64,000 bases of DNA from Gordonibacter massiliensis (ex Traore et al. 2017) (GCA_900170005.1 LT827128.1:62001-126000); one strand, 5' to 3'; numbered from the stretch's first letter, positions 1-8,958 are shown. The notes: generated by a model not told the origin, from the sequence alone. Program-made: numbers and translations.

Positions 1-25
1 GATACGCAACTAGGGACGTTTACCA

Positions 26-928
26 ATGAAAGGACAGTCTGTGGGAGAAGCGACGCTCTTTTTCTTAGAGAACGACGAGCTTGCCGTGCGCATCTCGTCG
101 GTGGGCGCGGAGTTGCAGAGCGTTGTGCGCGATGGCGTCGAGCGCATGTGGTCGGGCGATCCGGCCGTGTGGGGGCGGCGCGCGCCCTTGTTGTTTCCCC
201 TGATCGGTCGTTTGCGGGACGGGGAGTACGAGCTCGGCGGCCGCAGGATCGCCGCGCCGACGCACGGCTTTTGCCGGGATCGTGCGTTCGCCGCCTCGCA
301 GGCGTCGCGCACGCGGGTGCGCTTCGAGACGGCTTCCGACGAGGGAACCCGGGCCGTCTACCCGTTCGACTTTCGTCTGACCGTGGATTTCTCGCTTGAG
401 GGCGGCACCCTTGTCAAAACGCATACCGTGGAGAACACGGGCGTCCGGCCGATGCCGTTCGAGCTGGGAGGCCACGAGGCCTATGCGACGCGCCTGTTGC
501 CCGGCGAGCACATGAGCGACTACCACGTGCGTTTCGAGGGGTTCGACAAGATCGAGATGTTCGGGATGGACGAAGCGGGCATCCTCACGCTGCCGAAGAT
601 CGAAGTGTCGTTGGAGGACGGCCGCCTGGCGAAGACGCCCGAGCAACTGGGCATCGACACCGTCGTGCTGGAGAACGTGCCCGGCAGCGTCGCGACGCTG
701 GCTTGCTCCAAGAACGGCCTTTCGGTCACCGTAGAGTCCCCCGACTTCCCCTACCTGGGCATCTGGACGAAAGCAGAGCAGGATGACGCACGCTACCTGT
801 GCATCGAGCCGTGGTCGGCTTTGCCCGACGCCCGCTTCTCCCCGCGCGAGCTGGCCGAGAAACCCGGCGTGCGCACGCTCGAACCGAGGGAGAGCGCCGC
901 GCTGACATATAAGATGACGTTTCGGTAA
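26..928 (+). CDS. Aldose 1-epimerase family protein (LacX-like)
   Basis: This 300-residue protein belongs to the galactose mutarotase-like fold family that interconverts alpha and beta anomers of sugars or acts on sugar phosphates. The LacX-like subgroup is suggested by the opening pattern 'ISSVGAELQSV' followed by 'WSGDPAVWGRRAPLLFPLIGRLRDG' in two blocks, then 'THGF', and the later 'HEAY' and 'CIEPW' motifs typical of these proteins. The length matches the family (about 290-300). There is no signal peptide, so it should be cytosolic. Two starts are possible: ATG at 26 with a modest AGGGA upstream, or GTG at 41 with a better AAAGGA six bases upstream; the second would remove five residues. 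The true substrate cannot be read from the sequence. It stands alone on the plus strand. Confidence 0.85.
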   Translation: MKGQSVGEATLFFLENDELAVRISSVGAELQSVVRDGVERMWSGDPAVWGRRAPLLFPLIGRLRDGEYELGGRRIAAPTHGFCRDRAFAASQASRTRVRFETASDEGTRAVYPFDFRLTVDFSLEGGTLVKTHTVENTGVRPMPFELGGHEAYATRLLPGEHMSDYHVRFEGFDKIEMFGMDEAGILTLPKIEVSLEDGRLAKTPEQLGIDTVVLENVPGSVATLACSKNGLSVTVESPDFPYLGIWTKAEQDDARYLCIEPWSALPDARFSPRELAEKPGVRTLEPRESAALTYKMTFR

Positions 929-945
929 GAAAGAATTTCTCAAAG

Positions 946-1565
946 GCGAGAATAACGGGTGCTGCGACCGTCTCCCTGTTTCGCAAGCGAACCTTTGCCT
1001 AGCAAGACGTTGAGAATGCGAATCGTCTTGTCCTTGCTGAATCCCGTTCTCGATTCTATTTTCAATTGCGACGATGGCATTGGCGACGGCCTCGCGGAAA
1101 GCCTCTTCAGGCACAAGCTCAACGTCGACCCTCTCGCTGCCGTCAACTCGCTCGTAGCGGTAGTATTTGCGAAACATGTCGACCGCTCTTTCGAGTTGAG
1201 CGATGGTGGAGACGCCCTCGAAGATTTCGCGATCATCAGCTCATCGATGCTGGTGCCGAACTTGACGATATCCACTCCCTTGAAATTGTTTGAATCGGCG
1301 AGCAGGGCCGCAGCGTTGGTGTAGCCGTTGGAAACAGTGAGAAGCTCCAGCGTTTTCATGACGTCGCCGTCCAGTCGCCCGATTCAGATCTTGTCTCGCA
1401 AGCGTCTTTCCAGCAGGTCGAAGGTTAGGCTTTGCTTTTCGGCAGGAAGCTCGTCGTAAGTTTGGTTGCTGTCTTCCAGCATCAGCCTCCCATATTCCAG
1501 CCTGTCGACCTCAACGGTGGCGGAGTCGTTTCTGCGATATACAACGAAAACGCTTGCGTTGCATA
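946..1565 (-). pseudogene. Decayed AlbA_2/RecG-like ATP-binding transcriptional regulator
   Basis: Three reading-frame pieces on the minus strand together resemble the C-terminal half of the AlbA_2 (divergent AAA-4) regulators annotated as RecG-like. From 1560 to 1384 one frame reads 'RLMLEDSNQTYDELPAEKQ' like the segment before the ATPase part. From 1359 another reads 'GYTNAAALLADSNN' and 'GVDIVKFG'. A shifted frame then gives 'FRKYYRYERVDGSERV' and 'EEAFREAVANAIV'. The first frame resumes with 'TGFSKDKTIRILNVLL' and 'GRSTRYSRL', the usual winged-helix end. Stops and frameshifts separate the pieces, the central region after 'NAIV' is deleted, and the N-terminal DNA-binding half is missing. 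It cannot make a functional protein. The family name is from memory of its conserved motifs. Confidence 0.7.
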
Positions 1566-1714
1566 ATCGTTGCAACGATGAAGCACGGTGTTTTCCGCCC
1601 GTCGGTAAAAAAGATACTTCCGGTGCGCTTCGAATAAACGCATTCGTGACAAATTCGCAACCGTTGAAAGGGCTTTGATACGGTGCGCTCATAGAAACCT
1701 GAAAAGGAGTGGAT

Positions 1715-2935
1715 ATGGGCGCCAAAACCGCAACACGAAACGCAGCACGGAACCTGATCATAGCTCTTTTAGTCATGGCGCTGCTCTTGGCCCCGGGCAC
1801 CGCTTTCGCCAGCCAGGTGGGGCAAGACGGCATGACGCTCGATCTGACGACCGACAAAGCCGCGTACGTGGCCGGCGACACCATCACGGGAAAGGCCGTC
1901 TTCACGAACGGGAACGATTTTGCCGTGAGCGAGGCGGGGCTGTCGATCGACCTTCCCGAGGAGATCGAATTCACCACGACGGAAGCGCCGGTGTCGGTCG
2001 CGAGCATCGGCCCGGGCGAGTCCCTTGAAATCGACTTCCAAGCGAAGCTTCCCGTTTCCGCCGGTCCCGGCGGCGACGCGGACGCGACTAGCGGCGGCGG
2101 GGGCCTGGCGAAGACGGCCGATCCTACCGCCTTTCTGGCTATCGGCTTGATCGGCCTCGCCGCCTTGGCGGCGCTCGCGGCGGTCATCCTTCGGAAGAAG
2201 GGCAGGGGCGGATTCGGCACCTTGTCGGTGCTGCTTGCGGCGCTCCTCGTGGCTCCCGCTTTCGCGGCGGGCGGATCGGTCCAGGCATCGGCCGCACCGT
2301 CAGGCGTCTCGACGGCTGAGAGCATCAAGGTGCTCGGCAAGGACTTCTCCCTGGGCGCCACGGGCGTGTACGTCCTCCCGTCGCAGGCTTTCGACGTGTC
2401 GTTCTCGAAGGTGGACGATGCGACTGGCCAGCCTCTGGCCGGAGCGGCGTTCTCTCTGCGGAACCAGTCGGGCGGGGCTGCGCTCACCGCCACTTCGACC
2501 GACGCCGGGCTGGTCGTCTTTGCCGGTGTGGGATACGGCACCTACGACCTGCAGGAGACGCAGGAGCCGGCAGGCTACCAGCCGGACCCGACCGTCCACG
2601 TGGTGGAGGTGGGCGCGTCCGGCGTCACCATCGACGGCGCGCCCATGGCCGAGTTCTCCGTGCGCAACGCCAAGATGGAGAAGAGCGCGCCTCCGGTGAT
2701 CAATACGATCAGGGCGGGAGACTCTTTGGTTGTGGGCACCGGGGTGTCCGGTTCGACGGTGACAGTCACCTGGCCGGACAACTCGACGATAACGGCGGTG
2801 GTCGGCGTCGATGGGTACTGGTGGGTGCTTGTCCGCGGCGCATTGAATTGGGGCGAGGTTGTCTCTGCAACGCAGACCGAGCCCGGAAAACTCGTGAGCG
2901 ATTCCGTTCAGACGACTGTGCAAATGCGCGGTTGA
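1715..2935 (+). CDS. SpaA-type surface protein with an internal anchor-like segment
   Basis: This is a 406-residue exported protein. Residues 10-34 are a signal peptide ending 'AFAS'. A beta-sandwich-like domain follows (about 40-113), then a Gly-rich stretch, 'LAKTAD' resembling a degenerate sortase motif, a hydrophobic helix (139-160) and basic 'RKKGRGG'. Directly after it comes a second signal-like helix ending 'AFAAG' (169-186). Next is a SpaA/prealbumin-like domain (about 226-310), with 'FSKVDDATGQPLAGAAFSL' and 'YDLQETQEPAGY'. A short Ig-like C-terminal domain (about 325-406) ends without an anchor. The start is ATG 1715, five bases after AGGAG; an in-frame GTG at 1709 overlaps that site. 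SpaA domains form pilin or adhesin backbones in Gram-positives, so a cell-surface structural role is likely, though the partner is unknown. Confidence 0.75.
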   Translation: MGAKTATRNAARNLIIALLVMALLLAPGTAFASQVGQDGMTLDLTTDKAAYVAGDTITGKAVFTNGNDFAVSEAGLSIDLPEEIEFTTTEAPVSVASIGPGESLEIDFQAKLPVSAGPGGDADATSGGGGLAKTADPTAFLAIGLIGLAALAALAAVILRKKGRGGFGTLSVLLAALLVAPAFAAGGSVQASAAPSGVSTAESIKVLGKDFSLGATGVYVLPSQAFDVSFSKVDDATGQPLAGAAFSLRNQSGGAALTATSTDAGLVVFAGVGYGTYDLQETQEPAGYQPDPTVHVVEVGASGVTIDGAPMAEFSVRNAKMEKSAPPVINTIRAGDSLVVGTGVSGSTVTVTWPDNSTITAVVGVDGYWWVLVRGALNWGEVVSATQTEPGKLVSDSVQTTVQMRG

Positions 2936-3281
2936 CGCGTTTCGGAGCCTCAGCCGGTTCGTTGAAACCTGGACCGGCAGAGGCCGCAAGCTGCATGACG
3001 GTGAAGACGAACGGCCGGGCAACGTGCGGAGCCTTCTGAGGGCCTGGCGGTGGCGCTTCGGCAATGTGCGCCTAGATGCGTCTGGCAGACCGTGATAGAA
3101 TCCTCCCCGATGGCAGTGCATTTCCTTGGGAAAGAGCGGGCTGCGTCTTTCGTGCGGGTGTAAGCCTTTCCGGTTGTTCCACGAGCGCGGGCGTATTCTC
3201 CTGCGAGCGGCGCGGGTTGCACGAGAGGCGGCTGTTGGCCCGGTGCTGATGCGTTGCGCAGCGAAAGCGAGGTTTGTTGCA
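2936..3281 (+). promoter_or_regulatory. Intergenic region with a weak -10 element ahead of tag
   Basis: This gap holds no convincing gene. A -10-like TAGAAT at 3096-3101 could start a leader of about 180 nt running into tag, but no good -35 is visible. No terminator hairpin was seen after the surface-protein gene. Confidence 0.25.
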
Positions 3282-3863
3282 GTGGATGGGAGGATCAGGT
3301 GCTCGTGGGCGGGCAATATCCCGATATATGTCGACTATCACGACAACGAGTGGGGGAGGCCCACCCACGATGAGCGCGAGCTGTTCGAGCTGCTGGTTCT
3401 GGAGGGCGCGCAAGCGGGCCTCTCGTGGCTGACGATTCTGAAGAAGAGGGAAGCGTACCGCGAGGCGTTCGACGGCTTCGATCCTGCCAAGGTGGCGCTC
3501 TACGACGAGGCGAAGATCGAGGAGCTCATGGCGAACGAGGGAATCGTCCGCAATCGACGCAAGATCGAGGCGTCCGTAGTCAACGCGAAGCTGTTCCTGG
3601 ACGTGGTCGAGGAGTTCGGAAGCTTCGATGCGTTCATATGGGAATACGTAGACGGCGAGCCCATCGTGAACCATTGGAAAACCCAAGAAGACGTACCCGC
3701 GACCACGCCACTTTCCGATCGCATCAGCAAAGACCTCAAGAATCGCGGCTTCAAGTTCGTCGGCTCCACCATCGTGTACGCCTATATGCAGTCCATCGGC
3801 ATGGTGAACGACCATGTTGTTGATTGCTTCGTGCGCGAGGAGATGGAACGTCGGGCGGGGTAG
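3282..3863 (+). CDS. tag: DNA-3-methyladenine glycosylase I
   Basis: Tag removes 3-methyladenine from alkylated DNA as the first step of base-excision repair. The protein is 193 residues from GTG 3282, matching the family (about 187). The family pattern is clear: 'RCSWAG', 'YHDNEWG', 'LEGAQAGLSW' with the active-site Glu, and the C-terminal 'NDHVVDCF'. The Cys and His residues in the first, second and last of these are the known zinc ligands. I prefer the GTG at 3282 (GAGG nine bases upstream) because homologues begin just before 'RCSWAG'. The open frame continues back to 3126 but that extension has no family similarity. A strong hairpin follows the stop. Confidence 0.93.
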   Translation: MDGRIRCSWAGNIPIYVDYHDNEWGRPTHDERELFELLVLEGAQAGLSWLTILKKREAYREAFDGFDPAKVALYDEAKIEELMANEGIVRNRRKIEASVVNAKLFLDVVEEFGSFDAFIWEYVDGEPIVNHWKTQEDVPATTPLSDRISKDLKNRGFKFVGSTIVYAYMQSIGMVNDHVVDCFVREEMERRAG

Positions 3864-3920
3864 CGGATCTGCGTGAGAGCTGTGCGGCGCCTGATCGGTG
3901 GCGGTGCGAACGAGAACCGA

Positions 3921-3957
3921 AGAGACCGCGTCGAAGCACCGTTTCGACGCGGTCTCT
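3921..3957. terminator. Strong hairpin between convergent tag and SulP genes
   Basis: A near-perfect inverted repeat, AGAGACCGCGTCGAA / TTTCGACGCGGTCTCT with a short loop, sits between two convergent genes. Neither strand has a long T-run, so it may act as a transcription brake rather than a classic intrinsic terminator. Confidence 0.55.
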
Positions 3958-4051
3958 GCAAAAGGGTGCGATAGCGCGTATGTCGCATCGCCGGCGAAGC
4001 GACAGGGATCGTCGAAGCTCCAGCCGTCGGCCCGCCGCGCCCCCGTTGCCT

Positions 4052-5752
4052 CTAAAACACCGACTTCGCCCTCGGTCTCCCCGTTTCGCCTTCCTCCTCG
4101 AGCAGCGTGCGCGCGAAGGCGATGGCGTCGTCGATGTTGGCGCGGAAATGGTCTTCGCCCACCGCATCGACGAATCCGGCGCGCCGCATGGTGCGCAGAG
4201 GCTGCTCGTTCGCGTGCGAGAAGATGAGGCTCACCCCGTTCTCCTGGCAGTACGAATGCAGGTTCTCCAACGCGTTCATTCCCGTGGAGTCCAGCGAGGG
4301 CACGCCCCGCATGCGGATGATCAGGTACTTCGTGAACGATTTCACCGAGATGTCGCCGATGCGGTCGGTCATGCCGAAGAACATGGGGCCGTTGATCTCG
4401 TACACGCGGACGCTCTTGGGAAGCTCGCGCAGGTGGGTGACCTCGGAGTTCTCGTCGCCGTAGTACTTCCAGCCTTTGACCTCGGTCTCGGCGCTCACCT
4501 GCTTCATGAACAGGACCACGGTGATCAGCATGCCCACGGCGATGGCGGTCACGAGGTCGAACGCGACGGTCAGGCCGAACGTGAGCAGCAGGGTGGCCAC
4601 CGCGCCCTTCGACGACGTTTTGCTCAGATGCGCGAAGTTGCGCCAGCCCGACATGTTGTACGCCACGTGGAGCAGGATCGCCGCGATGGTTGGCATGGGG
4701 ATGAAGGCGGCGTAGGGCATGAAGAAGGCCAGCACGATGAGCAGGACCAATGAGTGTGTCATGCCGGCGACGGGGGTGCGGCCGCCGTTCTTCACGTTGG
4801 CGGCGGTGCGGGCGATGGCGCCGGTCGCCGGGATGCCGCCGAACAGCACCGACGCGATGTTGCCCCCGCCTTGGGCGATCAACTCCATGTTGCTGCGATG
4901 GTGCGAGCTGATCATGCTGTCGGCCACCACGCAGGAGAGCAGCGACTCGATGGCGGCCAGGATGGCGATGGTGATGCCGTTCGCCAGCTGGTCGCGGAAC
5001 AGGTCCATGCTCAGATGGGGAAGATGGAATTCCGGCAGGCCGCCGTTGACGGCGTACAGGTCGCCGATGGTGAGCACGTCCATGTCGAAGACGCCCACCA
5101 GGGCCACACCCGCGACGAGCGCGACCAGGGAGCCGGGGATCTTGTCGTTCACGCGGTTCCAGGCGAACAGGATCGTCAGGCACACCGCGCCCACCAGGAG
5201 CGCCTGCCAGTTCAGCGTGCCGATGCTCTGGGCGACGGCTTGCAGCTTGTCCATGGTCTCCACCGTCGGAGCGCCTTCGGGGAAGGTGAGGCCGAGGAAG
5301 TCCTTCGCCTGGCCGATGACCAAGGTGGCCGCGATGCCCGCGGTGAAGCCCGTGGTGATGGTATAGGGCACGAAGCGGATGATGGCCCCCAGCTTGAACA
5401 GCCCCATGAGGATGAGCAGCACGCCGGCGATGAGGGTGGCCGCCACCAGGCCCTCGATGCCGTCGGCGGCGACGATGCCCGCGACGATCGTGGCGAAGGC
5501 GGCGGTGGGCCCAGAGATCTGCACGCGGCTTCCTCCGAACAGCGCGATGAAGAACCCGGCGACGATGGCGGTGTACAGCCCCCGCTCGGGGCTCACGCCG
5601 GAGGCGATGGCCAAAGCGATGGAGAGGGGCAGCGCCACCACGGCCACCATGATCCCCGACACCACATCTCGAGGGAGCTGCTTCTTCAGTTCCTCCTTGT
5701 CGGTGTGCTTGATGATGCTGATGAGGATGGGTTTGAGTTTGTCGCGCTGCAA
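4052..5752 (-). CDS. SulP family anion transporter with STAS domain
   Basis: This 566-residue membrane protein belongs to the SLC26/SulP family of sulfate, bicarbonate or dicarboxylate transporters. After a basic N-terminus come about a dozen hydrophobic segments (residues 30-420). They include 'SGVSPERGLYTAIVAGF' and 'ISGPTAAFATIVAGI', the most conserved SulP blocks. A C-terminal STAS domain (about 445-545) contains 'VPSLDSTGMNAL', the phosphorylatable loop of anti-sigma-antagonist folds. The only start compatible with the frame is TTG at 5752; an AGAAGAGAAG stretch upstream is a weak ribosome site. Family members range from sulfate to bicarbonate uptake, so substrate is undetermined. It is transcribed alone, convergent with tag. 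Confidence 0.9.
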   Translation of the reverse strand: MQRDKLKPILISIIKHTDKEELKKQLPRDVVSGIMVAVVALPLSIALAIASGVSPERGLYTAIVAGFFIALFGGSRVQISGPTAAFATIVAGIVAADGIEGLVAATLIAGVLLILMGLFKLGAIIRFVPYTITTGFTAGIAATLVIGQAKDFLGLTFPEGAPTVETMDKLQAVAQSIGTLNWQALLVGAVCLTILFAWNRVNDKIPGSLVALVAGVALVGVFDMDVLTIGDLYAVNGGLPEFHLPHLSMDLFRDQLANGITIAILAAIESLLSCVVADSMISSHHRSNMELIAQGGGNIASVLFGGIPATGAIARTAANVKNGGRTPVAGMTHSLVLLIVLAFFMPYAAFIPMPTIAAILLHVAYNMSGWRNFAHLSKTSSKGAVATLLLTFGLTVAFDLVTAIAVGMLITVVLFMKQVSAETEVKGWKYYGDENSEVTHLRELPKSVRVYEINGPMFFGMTDRIGDISVKSFTKYLIIRMRGVPSLDSTGMNALENLHSYCQENGVSLIFSHANEQPLRTMRRAGFVDAVGEDHFRANIDDAIAFARTLLEEEGETGRPRAKSVF

Positions 5753-6141
5753 TGGTCTTCTCTTCTGGTGTCGGGCTCGTCTCGTCGTGCATTCCCGGCA
5801 GACGAGACGCCTCAGCTGGGCGCGGCGCTATCAAAGCGCAGGCGCTCTTCGGCGGCGATCTTCGTTTGCGATGGGGTTAGCGAAAGGATTCTAGCAGATG
5901 ACGAGCCGAATGGTGGAATATTACCGCTGAACACTACATTCGCGAGTTGCCACCACGTTCGGCGTTCGGAGGCGGTGCGCCCTGCCGGATATATTGAAGC
6001 AAAGAAGCCTGCGAATCGTATTCGGGCTTCTTATCAGGTATAGCGTTGCCAACGCGATTGCTCCGCACTGCTGAATGCGCTGTAGCGCGGGCAAGATTGT
6101 TGTTCTTGAAAAGGTTGCGGAACTTTTGCGCGAATTTGTAC
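5753..6141. other. Intergenic gap: SulP upstream region and downstream region of the nuclease gene
   Basis: The right part has visibly lower GC, continuing that of the nuclease gene. On the minus strand a -10-like TAGAAT (5888-5893) may serve the SulP gene, with no clear -35. The gap also contains the hairpin described separately. No protein gene is supported. Confidence 0.4.
6002..6032 (-). terminator. Hairpin downstream of the nuclease gene
   Basis: AAGAAGCC and GGGCTTCTT pair around an inner GAAT/ATTC stem. Read on the minus strand, the right arm AGGCTTCTTT ends in a short T-run. It lies about 110 nt past the nuclease stop codon. Confidence 0.5.
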
Positions 6142-7791
6142 TCAATACAACAAACCGAGATCATCCTCAACTTCTTTTTGCAAAGTGTAAAACTTTCTGT
6201 TCATGAGGTCAGATGGATGAACGCCGTTTGCTATAGCATTGAGATCGCTCCCGTCGATCATGAGAATGCTCTTTCCTTGGCATGCGAGCCTGGTCGATTG
6301 TTCAATAGCCACTTTGCTAAAACCTGACATCGATATAATCAGGCCTGTTTTACAGCCTTTCGCGTCCATAACGAAAGAGAGGTTGCGCAAAACGGAAACT
6401 CCCGTGATCTCGAGTCGATTTTTGCACTCTGCAAGCAAAATAGCGCCCATGTCCCAAGCGCTCTGGTCGAGTGAGGCATTCACGAAACAAAGATCTATCT
6501 CGCAATCGTCTGCCTTCACCCTTCGACCCGCCAGCAACCATCCTTCTACAGCGCTTAACATATAGGCAGCCAGATTTTCTAGGGCAATACCTTTATCTGA
6601 GACGGTCGAAGTTTTGCAAATTGTGAGCAGTTCGCGGAACCTTTCATGGCTGAAGGATTGCGCTTTGATTGGCATAGTCAGACCGTTCGGAAGATTCTGA
6701 TGCAAAATTGGCGCAATAGCATTCAATTGGTAGACCCTGGAAGGCATTTCAAGTGCAAAACGCCTTGTCAAAGACGATTCCTCTATGCCCCTCAAAGATG
6801 AAGCGGCTCTTTCGGCAGATGCCAAGAACGCTTGGAGAAAAGTGTCTTCATCTACGGCAGTCTCGCTTGCCTCGCAAGGAAGCCTCTCCTGCAGCATTGC
6901 CAAGCAACCACGATATACGTTTCGCGCTTCTTCCAGACTCCACTTTCGAACATAAACCGAGATGGCGCAGCAATACAAGAGGGCATTGAACCATTCGTCC
7001 GCAATCTCGTGTGGCAAGATGTCTACCCCATAGCTGTTTGCTGGATTCGATACGATCTGCTCTATGTCGACCTCTGTCCATCGGCCAACCACGGATGAGT
7101 CGGTTTGTTGACTGATGGGGAGTGCTCCTTCAGCCAAACTAATCCTTCTTGCACCCTCGAGAAGCAACTCCCATTCGTGCTCGATAGGATTGAAAAACGG
7201 CGCCACGATCCTTTTTCCGCGAAGTGGGTTGAGAAGAAACGAGGTTGTGAGCACCTGGCGCTTGAAAAGAACAGGCTCTTCCTGATCTATCCAGGCATCT
7301 GCAAATTGCTCAAGCGCAATCAGGCACTCATCCTTTCCGGGAAGACCATCTCCTGAGCTCATTACGAATAACTTGAACTTCGCTTCATCGTCGTATATTT
7401 GAAGATAGCTCGCTTTTGACCACGGCGTCATAGCTCTTGCTATTGGAACGCACAGATCAAGGAAGAGCTCGAAGCTCTCGTCGTAGTCAATCGTATGAGA
7501 GGGAGAACTGTTCGCAGAATCATCGTCAAAGTCGCCACGAATCGCCGAATCCATTGAAAACCCGAAAGACCTCCTAAGAAGAGAATCTTTGAACCTGTCA
7601 ACATCGTCTTCATGGCCGAAGAATCCGTATACTTCGGTTACATTCAAATCGCTTGCTGCTGCGATTGAAGCGTGCTCATCACGCAACTCGGCAATGCGTT
7701 CTAAAAAGTCCAAAGGATGGCTCAAAGTGTCTTTCGGGATAAATTCAAACTCTACTCCGTCGTCTAGCACGGAGATGTATAAAAGCTCCAT
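6142..7791 (-). CDS. Mrr-like restriction endonuclease-fold protein, low GC
   Basis: This is a 549-residue protein with an unrecognised N-terminal 400 residues and a C-terminal domain (about 400-520) of the Mrr/PD-(D/E)XK nuclease type. The domain shows 'KGIALENLA' (first helix Glu), 'CEIDLCF' (Asp 433), then 'LAECKN' (Glu 455, Lys 457), the expected D...ExK active site, and 'GLIISMSGFSKVA'. Such domains cut DNA in stand-alone modification-dependent restriction or serve as effectors of defence systems. No methyltransferase or helicase partner is adjacent. The start is ATG 7791 with GAGG five bases upstream; the frame is open further up but without similarity. Its GC content is far below that of the neighbours, which suggests recent acquisition. 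Function beyond 'nuclease-fold protein' is inferred. Confidence 0.7.
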   Translation of the reverse strand: MELLYISVLDDGVEFEFIPKDTLSHPLDFLERIAELRDEHASIAAASDLNVTEVYGFFGHEDDVDRFKDSLLRRSFGFSMDSAIRGDFDDDSANSSPSHTIDYDESFELFLDLCVPIARAMTPWSKASYLQIYDDEAKFKLFVMSSGDGLPGKDECLIALEQFADAWIDQEEPVLFKRQVLTTSFLLNPLRGKRIVAPFFNPIEHEWELLLEGARRISLAEGALPISQQTDSSVVGRWTEVDIEQIVSNPANSYGVDILPHEIADEWFNALLYCCAISVYVRKWSLEEARNVYRGCLAMLQERLPCEASETAVDEDTFLQAFLASAERAASSLRGIEESSLTRRFALEMPSRVYQLNAIAPILHQNLPNGLTMPIKAQSFSHERFRELLTICKTSTVSDKGIALENLAAYMLSAVEGWLLAGRRVKADDCEIDLCFVNASLDQSAWDMGAILLAECKNRLEITGVSVLRNLSFVMDAKGCKTGLIISMSGFSKVAIEQSTRLACQGKSILMIDGSDLNAIANGVHPSDLMNRKFYTLQKEVEDDLGLLY

Positions 7792-7919
7792 ATCATCCTC
7801 GTTCTGAATGCGCTGGCAACTGAAACTGCCCAATGAACTGATTCCATTTTTAGACAGAGCTTCTGTCTGGCGGTTACCTCTCTTGCCTGGGATCCCGACG
7901 TTCGAGTGAATATATGAAA

Positions 7920-7951
7920 CAGGGTGCTTCAGCACATCCTGAAGCACCCTG
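7920..7951 (-). terminator. Terminator after guaA
   Basis: A perfect 13-bp stem CAGGGTGCTTCAG / CTGAAGCACCCTG with a six-base loop. On the minus strand it is followed by TGTTTCAT. It lies 24 nt past the guaA stop and separates guaA from the nuclease gene on the same strand. Confidence 0.75.
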
Positions 7952-7974
7952 CCAATCTCATTAAAGAGCCTGTC

Positions 7975-8958
7975 TTACTCCCACTCGATTGTCCCGATGG
8001 GCTTCGGCGTGAGGTCGTACACCACGCGGCAGATGCCCGGCACCTCATCCAAAATCCTCGCCGTGATCTTCTTCAGCAGCGCCCAATCCAGCTCGGGCAC
8101 CTCAGCGGTCATGGCGTCCACCGTGTTGACCGCGCGGATGATGGCGGGCCACTCGAAGGCGCGCACGCCGTTGCGGACGCCGGTGGCGCGGAAGTCGGGG
8201 ACGCTTACGAAGTACTGCCACACCTTGCCCTCGAGGCCGGCCGCGGCGAACTCCTCGCGCAGGATGGCGTCGGCCTCGCGCAGCGCCTCCAGGCGGTCGC
8301 GCGTGATGGCGCCGAGGCAGCGCACGCCCAGGCCGGGGCCGGGGAAGGGCTGGCGCTCAACCATGGACTCGGGCAGTCCCAGCTCGCGGCCGATGACGCG
8401 CACCTCGTCCTTGTACAGCAGCTTTACGGGCTCGCACAGCTCGAACTGCAGGTCGTCGGGCAGGCCGCCCACGTTGTGGTGCGCCTTCACGCCATCGGAC
8501 TCAAGGATGTCGGGGTAGATAGTGCCCTGCGCGAGGAAGCTCACCTCGTCGCCCACTTTGCGGGCCTCCTCCTCGAACACGCGGATGAACTCGGCGCCGA
8601 TGATCTTGCGCTTGGCCTCCGGCTCGGCCACGCCGTCGAGCAGCTCGAGGAAGCGATCCGTCGCGTCGACGTACACGAGGTTCGCGTCCAGCTGGTTCTG
8701 GAACACGTCCACCACCTGCTCGCTCTCGCCCTTGCGCATGAGGCCGTGGTTCACGTGCACGCAGATGAGCTGCTTGCCGATGGCCTTGATCAGCAGCGCC
8801 GCCACCACCGACGAGTCCACGCCGCCGGACAGCGCCAGCAGCACCTTCTGGTCGCCGACCTGGGCGCGGATCGCGTCGACCTGCTCGTCGATGAACGCCT
8901 TTGCCAGCTCGGGCGTGGTGATTCGCTCCATATCCTCGGGGCGCTTGTTCGAATCCAT
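7975..8958 (-). CDS. guaA: GMP synthase ATP-pyrophosphatase subunit, no amidotransferase domain
   Basis: The 327-residue product matches the C-terminal two-thirds of GMP synthase, which converts XMP to GMP using ATP. The ATP-pyrophosphatase P-loop 'LALSGGVDSS' is at residues 41-50. 'QGTIYPDILES', 'HHNVGGLP' and 'RQPFPGPGLGVR' are family signatures, and the dimerisation domain ends 'PKPIGTIEWE'. Typical bacterial GuaA is about 510-525 residues with an N-terminal class I glutamine amidotransferase. That domain is absent here and is not in the neighbouring DNA. The start ATG 8958 has an AGGAGG six bases upstream, so truncation by a wrong start is unlikely. The enzyme must use a separate glutaminase subunit encoded elsewhere, as in archaea, or free ammonia. 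A TATAAT lies upstream on the minus strand (9011-9016). Confidence 0.9.
   Translation of the reverse strand: MDSNKRPEDMERITTPELAKAFIDEQVDAIRAQVGDQKVLLALSGGVDSSVVAALLIKAIGKQLICVHVNHGLMRKGESEQVVDVFQNQLDANLVYVDATDRFLELLDGVAEPEAKRKIIGAEFIRVFEEEARKVGDEVSFLAQGTIYPDILESDGVKAHHNVGGLPDDLQFELCEPVKLLYKDEVRVIGRELGLPESMVERQPFPGPGLGVRCLGAITRDRLEALREADAILREEFAAAGLEGKVWQYFVSVPDFRATGVRNGVRAFEWPAIIRAVNTVDAMTAEVPELDWALLKKITARILDEVPGICRVVYDLTPKPIGTIEWE

Noticed and set aside
3072-5834. A 920-codon open frame antisense to the SulP transporter and tag genes
   Set aside because: It is a high-GC shadow frame: His/Arg-rich, without motifs, and SulP and Tag explain the region.
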